A DNA stretch of 64,000 nucleotides from Zonotrichia leucophrys gambelii. Its lineage: Eukaryota; Chordata; Aves; Passeriformes; Passerellidae. The DNA lies in NCBI RefSeq assembly GCF_028769735.1, contig NC_088169.1, positions 47,744,201 through 47,808,200 of the forward strand, given 5' to 3'. Below, one piece after another: positions 53,269 to 61,085 of this stretch. The first letter of the stretch is position 1, and each line of letters opens with the position of its first letter. The notes under the pieces were generated by a model. The model was not told the origin of the DNA. It ran no database searches and was given only the letters and a program-made list of their open reading frames with translations. The translations under genes and the position numbers were made by a program.

Positions 53269-55137
53269 AAGATGCTACTCCTAAAATAGTCTGTCTTGAA
53301 TATTTTTCTGACTTCCTTTTAGGTGTAGTTCCTGATATGGATTGGCTGTTAGGATCAGTTTTAAACTTCCTTGGCTTGGTATTTTAATTCTTGTCCTTAT
53401 TCTGGTCTACACACATCTCTAATCACTCTCCCTCATAGCTGAAAAAGTAGCTACTCCTTTGTCTTCTTTCTGTCCAAACAAATTGATACCAATGAATGTT
53501 AAGTCTTGTTTTCTAGAAATATTCAGAAGTCTAAATAGTGAAAGCATGCAACATATAAAACACACACATTTTCTGAAAATGCTAACAGCTTTTATGTTAT
53601 GAAATTGAAAAGATAAGAAAAGTAGTACTCCAGAGATTAGACTTCTCTACAGCAATGTGTATGGCAGGAAGCAGAGTTCATTCCACTTCATTCCAATGTT
53701 TGGGAGAAGGAAAAATCATTATGCTCAAACTGCAGTTTAAACAGATGATTAACCTTAATATCTCTCGTGTTATGAAAAGGAGCACAAAATTGGTTTTAAC
53801 TAAGCCTTATTAGACAAAACAATATTTGTCTTTATTTTTATCCTCATTCACTTAGATTTTAAGATTCCTAAGTAGAAAGAGACATTGAGTTAATGTTCTC
53901 TATTTATCTCAGTTCTGACCCATTTTAATGGAATTGTGTACAGATAGAGGAATACAAAATAATAAAACTTAGATGGTATGTCTTTCCCCATGGTCAGTTT
54001 TAAAAGTCACTTTAACATTTTTAAAGGCTTTCTGAGAGACAAAGAAATTTAAAAGGAAGATGTAAATTACATTATTTCAATTCACTCATATTTAAGGAGC
54101 TTTCAGGTGCTCAGTAAACTATTTGACGGTGGTGGAAATGCAATTCCCAAAATATGCTTCCATGCAGTCTGAACAATAAATTAGAATGAAGGAGTTATAA
54201 CCCAAAAGAATCTGCATGTTTTTAAAGTATTTTAGAAAATAATATTAATGACAGACACAGGTCTACTTCAAAGGAAAATTGAATCTGCTGGATGGGACAA
54301 GATCTCTGAGTTAAAATTATTCTTTGCTAGTTCCAGAACATGATGCCAAGGATGAAAAAAATTCAAAGAAAATAACTCTGCAATTTAGCCAAACTCCTGA
54401 GTATAAAGTATGAATCAGGAGCTCCAAGAAGTTTTACATTTTTCTTTTCTGATTTTGATTTTGAACTACCTGAACTGCAAAGACATCAAATATTATTAGA
54501 ATATCCATCTGTTATCACAGCCCTCTCTTTGCTCACATGATCAGAAAGCAATCACTCATGCTGCTTTTTTCTTAATAATCACGACTTCTGTAATCAGTTC
54601 TTCCAGATGTTATTTCCTCCAAAGGGAACTAAAGGCTAGAGAAGATGAACATCATGTATCTTAGGGCATTACTTTGGTAAAAGTCTCAGGCCATAAATAC
54701 CAAAGGTTGTTCTGTTGAGTGATTTGTCCATTCTGAGTGCTCTGAACTAACTACATAGAAACTAAGTGCATCCCTGGTACCTGGATACATCACCTTAATA
54801 TATTTTACCCAAAAAATGTGTACCTAATCAAAATTTTGCTTTCTAATATTGATTATTGAGAAAGCTATTCTTAATAATTTAGCAGACTTTTCATTTCCTT
54901 TCCAAAGACAAAATTTATAGCTTTTTAGAACATTCCTGCTTTGGTCTGAGTTTGAAACAAGTTTTTAAAAATAATTAAGAGTCTCCTTAATTTAGAGCTT
55001 TGGAGGACTTTTCCTAAGAATTATAATTGTACTAATTTTCAGGTGAATATTCTTCTCTGGAACCATATTTAGTGCAATTAATTCAAGACAAGAAACCACC
55101 AAATTTTAAGAACCCTAACTTCCTTTAAGACTTGATA
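52746..55137. other. Non-coding DNA with a long poly-T tract
   Basis: AT-rich sequence with no recognised gene. A 37-base poly-T run lies at 53228-53264. Confidence 0.55.
53228..53264. repeat. Poly-T tract, 37 bases
   Basis: Uninterrupted T homopolymer. No recognisable retrogene body adjoins it. Confidence 0.95.
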
Positions 55138-55608
55138 GAGAATCAGAGAATCAATTAGGTTGGAAAAGACCTTTGAGACCGTCAAGTCCAACGTTATGAC
55201 TGACCACCCCCATATCAAACAGACCATGATACTTAGTGTTATTTCCAGTCCTTTTTTAAACACTTGCAGGCATGGTGACTTCACCACCTCCCTGGGCAGC
55301 TCATTCTCATTTTTAGTTTCCCTTTCCATGAAAAAATGCTTCCTAATGTCCAGCCTGAACCTCCTCTGGCACAGCTTGAGGCTATGTCCTCTTGTCCTGT
55401 CATTAGTTGCCTGGGAAAAAAGGTCATCCCCCAAATTTCAGGTAGTTGTAGAGTGATAAGGTTTCCCCTGAGCCTTCTCTTCTCCAGGCTAAACAATCCC
55501 ACTTCCTTCAGCTGTACCTTATAGCATTTACTCTCCAGACCCTTCACCAGATTTGTTGCCCTTCTCTGGACTGTTTTCCAGCACTTTTTATCTTAATTGA
55601 GCAGCCTA
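55138..55608 (-). pseudogene. CR1 LINE 3' region, antisense, interrupted by the provirus (part 1)
   Basis: On the minus strand the 3' end is 'CTTTTCCAACCTAATTGATT' with a CR1-like octamer end, and upstream of it are [25 protein letters not shown] and NDRTRGH, the usual CR1 C-terminal blocks. The element continues on the far side of the provirus at 63561 ('ACATAGGATTTAAGGTCTGG', 'CCTCACCAGTGCTGAGCACA'), which shows that the provirus landed inside it. Confidence 0.9.
55603..55608 (+). repeat. Target-site duplication AGCCTA, left copy
   Basis: Identical to 63561-63566. Taking out the provirus with one copy leaves a continuous CR1 sequence, which confirms the boundaries. Confidence 0.95.
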
Positions 55609-55796
55609 TGTTGTGGTGTGTTGCAATATCCTGTTTTACCTTCTCCCTTCCCCCTCGCCCCTCGCTGAGTGTGCCCTGTCAATCAGGCTAACATACCAGC
55701 AAGGTGTCGTGTGATAGGTGACCCTAGTACCTGGAGACCCTGCCCCTTCACCTGGTTGGTGACTCACCTGTCCCCTCCCCTTCCCCTGTCCTGAGC

Positions 55797-55803
55797 TTAA
55801 AAT
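55797..55803 (+). promoter_or_regulatory. TATA-like element of the 5' LTR
   Basis: TTAAAAT about 70 bases upstream of AATAAA. It is the only AT-rich core-promoter candidate between the GC-rich U3 and the polyadenylation signal. Inferred from position only. Confidence 0.5.
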
Positions 55804-55872
55804 GTGAATGAGACCATGCGGCCTTATTCTGTTACCAGCAGTGGCCCAGTGCAGACGTATCTGTACTCATGG

Positions 55873-55878
55873 AATAAA
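55873..55878 (+). terminator. Polyadenylation signal, 5' LTR copy
   Basis: AATAAA in R. The working copy is at 63332-63337 in the 3' LTR. It overlaps the only upstream ATG of the predicted transcript (ATG GAA TAA from 55869). Confidence 0.8.
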
Positions 55879-56103
55879 CATCTGGCTACCTTCTAGCAGA
55901 ATCCATTCCCTTTCTCTCCACCATCGCCAGAAGCTCTCTCCTGAGGAGAACGGAGTCCTGTCTTGTGCCCCGCTGCACTCTGCCGCCAGCCAAGGTACCA
56001 CTGGGGTGAAACACCGCAGCGCTGCCTCTGGCCCAGCAGCGAAGGTCAGAACTGGCCTAGGCACCATCTAACTGGTTATATTGGGATACATATTCCAATA
56101 TAT

Positions 56104-56125
56104 TGGCGTCCCTGGGTGGGCTCGA
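56104..56125 (+). other. Primer binding site, tRNA-Asn(GTT)
   Basis: TGGCGTCCCTGGGTGGGC plus four more bases pair with the 3' end of vertebrate tRNA-Asn including CCA (22 of 22 by my recall of that tRNA). It lies three bases after the LTR, the expected place for the minus-strand primer. Confidence 0.85.
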
Positions 56126-57012
56126 CTCTGCAGCCCGAAAAAGGACTCGCAGTTCCTCAGAGAAGCTTCTGCCAGCCGTGCATCCAGCTGAAAGGAGCCT
56201 GGCTTCAAGACTCCCAGCTAGAGACTTTGGGAATATTCCCAGAAAAAGTTTTGTGGACTGTTCGGCGCCTTTGGAAAGCCCTGCTTCATTGTGGTGAACA
56301 GATTTTCCAGAGGGAGAAAAGGGCAGCCTCTCTTGCACCCAGAGAGAGGTCCTTTTCCGGTGGAGACCTGCCTGCCTGTACCCAGCCTACAGCTTCCATT
56401 TCACGTGAGTATCTCTGCTTTCGGTAGAGCAGAAGCTCAAAAACAGACTCTGCCGCGAGTTCTGTTCCTTTTTTGCCTTTGCATTTTGGCTGCGCAGCCC
56501 CACAGACGAGAATTCATAGCGTTCTAGTGTTAGCTTTCCTGCTGCGTGTTTCACTGTTTTTTAGAATTCGCGCCGGAGCGGGATCGCTCTCTGCCCTTCC
56601 CCCCCCCGGCTCAGCAGCGTGTTCAGACACGTGTTAGGAGACTCTCTTTCTCTTTCTCTTTGCGGGAGAGGGGGGGCTCTCTTTCCACGTGGCCGGGGGA
56701 CCTGCGGGGTCGGGCGTGCTCTGCACACGCGGCGGGGGCGGCGTCCCAGTTTCGGCCGCCACGTGGAGTGGCTGCTGTCTCTGCTCCGCGGGGGTGTTGC
56801 ATTCCACCGCAGGGGAGGCTTTGTGTCTGCCTCTGTTCGGCAGGGCGTGCCCTGCTGCTGCTGCCCGGGAATTTTAAAAGCAGTATATACAGCTGCATTG
56901 TGAAACTTTTGTCTGCTCGTTATCGCTTTCTATCTGTGGTTTTTTTTAGAAATTGGTAGCTGAATTTAGCTTTGTTTTTGGTCAGGCGGGATTAAGTACT
57001 TTGCTTTTTAAC
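56126..57012 (+). promoter_or_regulatory. Leader between primer site and gag, free of ATG
   Basis: 887 bases, GC-rich with pyrimidine tracts around 56600-56690. It contains no ATG in any frame. It should hold the packaging signal and the major splice donor. Open frames predicted here start at GTG, TTG or CTG and have no recognisable domain, so I treat the stretch as non-coding. Confidence 0.75.
56402..56410 (+). promoter_or_regulatory. Candidate major splice donor
   Basis: CAC/GTGAGT with GT at 56405-56406 is a good match to the vertebrate 5' splice site, between primer site and gag, where retroviruses usually keep the donor for env mRNA. Unproven. Confidence 0.45.
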
Positions 57013-58929
57013 ATGGGTTCCAAACTTAGCATTGTACAAAGGGGAGTGTATTATCATATTGTTAGCATTTTAATCAAGAGTAATGTGAAATTCTCTAAAG
57101 GAAAATTGAAACAGTTTATAAGATGGCTTTTTCTGCAGTTCCCAAACATTTCCCCTGAAGAAATCCACAATATTCAATTCTGGGATAAAGTTGGGAATGA
57201 ATTGATAACCTTAGGACAATCTGGCAAATCACCCTCAGCTAAATTTGTGTTCTGGAGTTTGCAAATTCGAACAGCATTACTCAAACAAAAGGAAATGGAG
57301 AAAAAGCCAAATGTAAAGCCATGTGCCTCTGCTCTCCCTGTTCCTCCCTCTCCCTCTAAAACCCCTAAACCTCTTTCCCCAAAAAAATCCCGAGCACGTG
57401 TTAGCTTTTCGGAGAGCAGTGATGTCCAAAATGGCCCCCAGTCCCTAGGGGGTGCACAAGATGGTGGGTGCCACGTGGCATCTTCCCAAACCTGGTCTTC
57501 TTCTTCCCAAAATCCTCTTGAGCATCCCAAAATTCCTGCCCCATCCCCCTCTCCTCCTGTTCCTCGTGACACCTTCTCCCCTCCCCCCGCCTTTCCTGCA
57601 GTACCCTCAGCTCCGCCCCTCTACTCCTGCCAGGGGGCGGCTGCTGACGTGATGTCACCAGGTGACCCCGCCCTCTGTTCCCACGGTATCCCCGCCCCCT
57701 GCCAGCCCCTTGACACCGCCCCCTGTTCCCACGGTATCCCCGCCCCCTGCCAGCCCCTTGACCCCGCCCCTTGTTCCCACGGTTTCCCCGCCCCTTGCCG
57801 GCTCCCTGTCCCCGCCCCCTCCCCGGGTTCCCATGGTGGGGACACACCCACTGCCTGTCCCCAAACCTGTAGCTGTGATCCCAATGCTTCTGATTCAAGG
57901 GATACAGAGCAGGGGACAGCAGACCCAATGCATGGTGCCATGTTGTCACTGGCCCCTGTTACGTTTCAGCCTGCAGCTCAAGCTGGAGCAGCCCCAACTG
58001 CTAATTGGAGTTCTTTTGGACGACAATTGATTAAAGAGATCTGTAAATCTCATAAAGAATATGGTCCACACAGTCCATATTTCCGTGGCCTTTTAAATTC
58101 TGAATTAAGTAGGACTATTGTGGTTCCACATGATTTAAAACAATTGTTTTCATGTCTCATGACATCCACGGAATTCAAATTATGGGAATCAGCATTGAAA
58201 CAACTGCTAAAAGATGCTCTCCCAAGCTTACAAGCTGATCCAAACACAGCAAAAGACAACAATGGTAACCTTATTACTATTGACCACCTCTGTGGTGAGG
58301 GTCAATGGTCTTCTCCCTCAGTCCAAGCTGCTGCAATTCCTGCAGAAACACTTGAGAAAGTAAAGGAAGCAGCTGAAAAGGCATTCTTTTCCCTCCAACC
58401 TGAGGGGCCTTTTGAGCCCTATAGTAAAATCAAACAACTACCATCAGAGCCTTTTGTGAAATTTGTAGAAAGGCTAACTAGAGCCATTGAAATACAAGTT
58501 AAAAAGGAAAATGCAAGGGAAGCAATTTTAGAAGAAATAGCGTTCACAAATGCAAATGAACAGTGTCGAGCAGCAATCCTGAGCCTTCCTATGGAACCTT
58601 CCCCTACATTAAAAGATATGCTTCTAGTCTGTAACAGGAAAGTGCCTCTGATGAGTGTTGCTGAAGACTCCAGACCAAGGCTGCTGCCAAGACCACCTCA
58701 GCGTGTTGCTGTTGCCAGCCCTGCACCTTCTCCCTCAGCACAGCAGTACCCTGAGCAGCAGCGGAGACCGGCAATGGTTGAGCCCACTAAACCATGCCTG
58801 CTTTGCAATAAGCTAGGGCACTGGAGTAACCAGTGCCCCCTGAAAAGGGAATTTGATGAATTTAAAAATAGCAGGGGAGGAGAACTGCAAGCCCTCCCTG
58901 GGGGTCAACAACAAAAAAACGAAGAATAA
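57013..58929 (+). CDS. gag: Gag polyprotein
   Basis: 638 residues from ATG 57013 (AACATGG, good Kozak context) to TAA 58927-58929. MGSKLS at the start is an N-myristoylation signal that would send Gag to membranes, and the next ~75 residues look like a betaretroviral matrix domain. A Pro/Ser-rich part follows, with a PSAPPLY late motif (57604-57624) and a 16-residue repeat (57664-57830). The capsid starts near NWSSFGRQL (about 58000) and carries a major homology region around 58430-58480 (Q, E, F and R/L pattern). Nucleocapsid has one CCHC knuckle (CX2CX4HX4C, 58795-58836); related viruses usually have two. No internal stop or shift, so it may still be made. Upstream in-frame codons begin only with TTG, so 57013 is the start. 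Confidence 0.93.
   Translation: MGSKLSIVQRGVYYHIVSILIKSNVKFSKGKLKQFIRWLFLQFPNISPEEIHNIQFWDKVGNELITLGQSGKSPSAKFVFWSLQIRTALLKQKEMEKKPNVKPCASALPVPPSPSKTPKPLSPKKSRARVSFSESSDVQNGPQSLGGAQDGGCHVASSQTWSSSSQNPLEHPKIPAPSPSPPVPRDTFSPPPAFPAVPSAPPLYSCQGAAADVMSPGDPALCSHGIPAPCQPLDTAPCSHGIPAPCQPLDPAPCSHGFPAPCRLPVPAPSPGSHGGDTPTACPQTCSCDPNASDSRDTEQGTADPMHGAMLSLAPVTFQPAAQAGAAPTANWSSFGRQLIKEICKSHKEYGPHSPYFRGLLNSELSRTIVVPHDLKQLFSCLMTSTEFKLWESALKQLLKDALPSLQADPNTAKDNNGNLITIDHLCGEGQWSSPSVQAAAIPAETLEKVKEAAEKAFFSLQPEGPFEPYSKIKQLPSEPFVKFVERLTRAIEIQVKKENAREAILEEIAFTNANEQCRAAILSLPMEPSPTLKDMLLVCNRKVPLMSVAEDSRPRLLPRPPQRVAVASPAPSPSAQQYPEQQRRPAMVEPTKPCLLCNKLGHWSNQCPLKREFDEFKNSRGGELQALPGGQQQKNEE
57664..57830 (+). repeat. 48-bp tandem repeat inside gag
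   Basis: About three copies of a 48-bp unit (TGTTCCCACGG at 57676, 57724 and 57772) with a partial fourth ending near 57833. Each unit encodes 16 residues of the form APCSHGIPAPCQPLD. Because 48 is a multiple of three, copy number can change without breaking gag. The unit contains CCGCCCC boxes. Confidence 0.9.
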
Positions 58930-58970
58930 AGCGCCAGCCTGCCAGGCGTGCAGACATAAAAGGAGCAGGC
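58914..58970 (+). promoter_or_regulatory. Programmed -1 frameshift signal (slippery site and possible pseudoknot)
   Basis: A AAA AAC (58914-58920) is in the correct register: AAA and AAC are gag codons, and a -1 slip enters the pro-pol frame, which is open from 58872. Downstream, 58931-58935 can pair with 58945-58949 (stem 1, 5 bp including one G-U), and 58937-58942 with 58965-58970 (stem 2, 6 bp). Loop 1 is 1 base, two bases separate the stems, and loop 2 is 15 A-rich bases. This resembles the MMTV gag-pro pseudoknot layout. The 10-base spacer is slightly long. The gag stop lies in the spacer. Confidence 0.85.
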
Positions 58971-61085
58971 CAAGAGAATAAGGGTAGCAAAATAAATCAA
59001 GCGCGCGATAATATTAACATTTGTGTAAGTGAAGCAGGTGCTTCAAAGACCAAGTCCGCTAGTCCACTGTTAAATGTGAAACAAAATAACCTTTGTTATG
59101 ATTTAAGTGATTCTGTATTAACCGCATCTTCTGTCAATGAGCCTTACAGGTTGCAGCTGACAGAGTCACTCCACCTGAAGGACACTGACTGGCATATTGT
59201 CTCTGTAAATCCTGAACAGAAAAGTACTTGGAACCAAATTCGTTGTAAGTACATCATCACTGGGGACAAAAACACACCACAAGAGATCGAAATTGCTCCG
59301 GGACTGACAACATCAGATCCCAAGCAATTTGTTCTCAGCCTGCACTGTTTCCACCCACCCCTGTTTCTTCCTAAGGGACAAATTGTTGCTCAAGCTATCC
59401 CTGTGCCATCTTTACCTGAAAATGTCGATAAACAAGGGCCCACAGTCGCCCGAGTCCAAGTTATTGGGACAGATAAACCCAAATTGTCGTGCAATGTCAG
59501 TGGGGGTGGGGAGTCTAAACGCATTGAAATGCTTGTAGACACAGGTGCAGACTGCACAGTGATTCCAGTACAAGACTGGCCAGCACACTGGCCTTTACAA
59601 AATGTTGCTGGTCACCTTCGAGGTGTAGGAGGTCTGCAATTGGCAAGGCAATCCAAAAGCATTATTCAATTCGAGGGTCCAAACGGACAATTAGCAAATA
59701 TCCGTCCATTTGTGTTAGATTATTCAGAACCTTTGTTAGGGAGAGATTTAATGGCCCAGTGGGGTGTCACAATTAATATTCCAGACTCTCCACAGCATTT
59801 TTGTGCAGCAGTCATTAAACAACAGCGCCCCACTCAAAAACTTAAGTGGAAAACAGACGAACCAGTTGATGTGAAACAGTGGCCACTCAGTAAACAAAAA
59901 ATAAAAGTGCTTGAAGAACTAGTACAAGAGCAACTAAGAAAGGGCCACATTGTGGAGACCATGTCCCCATGGAACTCTCCAGTGTTTGTCATCCAAAAGG
60001 CTGACAAAAAGAGGTGGCGACTTCTCTGTGACCTCCGACAAATTAATAATGTAATTGAAGATATGGGTTCTCCCCAGCCTGGTATGCCATCCCCAACAAT
60101 GCTTCCTCAAGATTGGAAATTAGCTGTTATTGATATTAAAGATTGTTTTTTCCAAATCCCATTGCACCCTGATGATGCACCGCGTTTGGCATTCTCTGTC
60201 CCTTCTATCAATTCAGAAGCTCCTATGAAAAGGTACCATTGGACCGTTCTTCCTCAGGGCCTAAAGGTATCTCCAGCTATCTGCCAGTGGTATGTCTCTT
60301 CCCTGCTTTCCCCAGTTCGTGCAGCTGCAGAGAAGGCCATCATCTACCATTATATGGATGATATCCTTGTGTGTGCCCCCAATGATGATTTACTAACACA
60401 TGCGCTTGACCTAACGATCGATGCATTGATTGTTGCAGGGTTCGAGCTCCAGGAAAAGAAAATTCAAAAGATGCCACCTTGGAAGTATTTGGGCTTAGAA
60501 ATTAGAAATAGGACCATTGTTCCTCAAAAACTAGAAATCAATCCAAGGATCAAGACCCTTGCGGATGTCCACAAGTTGTGTGGGTCTTTGAATTGGGTAA
60601 GACCATGGCTTGGTCTGACTAATGAAGACCTTGCCCCTCTTTTCAATTTACTGAAAGGGGGAGAGGACCCAGGTGCTCCTAGGTCTATTACCCCAGAGGC
60701 ACGGAAAGCTCTAGAAAAGGTTCAGATTGCAATGTCCACAAGACAGGCCCACCGATGCCGGCCTGATCTGCCATTCAAATTTATCATCCTAGGTAAGTTG
60801 CCACACCTCCATGGAATTATTTTCCAGTGGGAGGAAAAACAAACACCTAAGGCAAAGGACACACCAAAAAAGGACCGGGACCAGAGGGACTCTCTCTTGA
60901 TCATAGAATGGGTTTTCCTCAGTCACAAAAGGTCCAAGAGGCTGACAAAGCCTCAGGAGCTGATAGCAGAACTGATCCGGAAAGCAAGGACCCGGATCAG
61001 GGAGTTAGCAGGATGTGATTTTAAGTGCATTCACATTCCAGTTGAGTTAAAATCAGGTCAAAATACTATGAAAATACTGGAATAA
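58917..61085 (+). CDS. pro-pol: Pro-Pol, first part: dUTPase-like region, protease, reverse transcriptase (ends at in-frame TAA)
   Basis: Made by -1 frameshift from gag; the frame opens at 58872 and has no needed ATG (the codon at 59076 is GTG). Order: a basic linker; a region of ~85 residues ending in FLPKGQIVAQAIPVP (59363-59407) that looks like a degenerate dUTPase; an aspartic protease with LVDTGADC (DTG at 59538-59546), flap GVGG and LLGRDLM; then RT with WNSPVFVI, LLCDLRQIN, the DIKDCFF aspartate, LPQG and YMDD (60351-60362), thumb and connection. Protease and RT share one frame, unlike classic betaretroviruses, which use a second shift. TAA at 61083-61085 stops it just before RNase H. 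Confidence 0.9.
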   Translation, partial: KRRIKRQPARRADIKGAGQENKGSKINQARDNINICVSEAGASKTKSASPLLNVKQNNLCYDLSDSVLTASSVNEPYRLQLTESLHLKDTDWHIVSVNPEQKSTWNQIRCKYIITGDKNTPQEIEIAPGLTTSDPKQFVLSLHCFHPPLFLPKGQIVAQAIPVPSLPENVDKQGPTVARVQVIGTDKPKLSCNVSGGGESKRIEMLVDTGADCTVIPVQDWPAHWPLQNVAGHLRGVGGLQLARQSKSIIQFEGPNGQLANIRPFVLDYSEPLLGRDLMAQWGVTINIPDSPQHFCAAVIKQQRPTQKLKWKTDEPVDVKQWPLSKQKIKVLEELVQEQLRKGHIVETMSPWNSPVFVIQKADKKRWRLLCDLRQINNVIEDMGSPQPGMPSPTMLPQDWKLAVIDIKDCFFQIPLHPDDAPRLAFSVPSINSEAPMKRYHWTVLPQGLKVSPAICQWYVSSLLSPVRAAAEKAIIYHYMDDILVCAPNDDLLTHALDLTIDALIVAGFELQEKKIQKMPPWKYLGLEIRNRTIVPQKLEINPRIKTLADVHKLCGSLNWVRPWLGLTNEDLAPLFNLLKGGEDPGAPRSITPEARKALEKVQIAMSTRQAHRCRPDLPFKFIILGKLPHLHGIIFQWEEKQTPKAKDTPKKDRDQRDSLLIIEWVFLSHKRSKRLTKPQELIAELIRKARTRIRELAGCDFKCIHIPVELKSGQNTMKILE
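61083..61085 (+). other. In-frame TAA that splits pol
   Basis: The frame is the same on both sides (59076 and 61086 are both multiples of three), so the break is one stop codon, not a shift. It falls between the RT connection domain and RNase H. The following bases (TTG TTT) do not resemble known readthrough contexts. Confidence 0.95.

Larger units (their letters stand above)
55609..56100 (+). repeat. 5' LTR of the provirus
   Basis: Starts TGTTGTGGTGTG and ends CCAATA. A TATA-like TTAAAAT lies at 55797-55803, and AATAAA at 55873-55878. From these I infer R begins near 55825-55830 and ends within about 25 bases after AATAAA. The 3' terminal dinucleotide is TA, not the usual CA. The LTR drives transcription and supplies the polyadenylation signal. 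Confidence 0.95.

Noticed and set aside
55963..56427. 154-codon open frame across the LTR end and leader
   Set aside because: It has no ATG start, and covers the LTR end and primer binding site. No recognisable domain.
56546..56959. 137-codon open frame in the GC-rich leader
   Set aside because: It begins with a non-ATG codon in a stretch without any ATG, and shows only low-complexity Arg/Ser/Gly sequence.
56953..57012. Longer Gag start 20 codons upstream
   Set aside because: The codon is TTG. The ATG at 57013 has good context and yields the MGxxxS myristoylation signal.
57401..57949. 182-codon open frame on the minus strand opposite gag, rich in Gly and Arg
   Set aside because: It lies entirely over the GC-rich gag repeat and proline region. 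It has no domain and no context, and is a composition shadow of gag.
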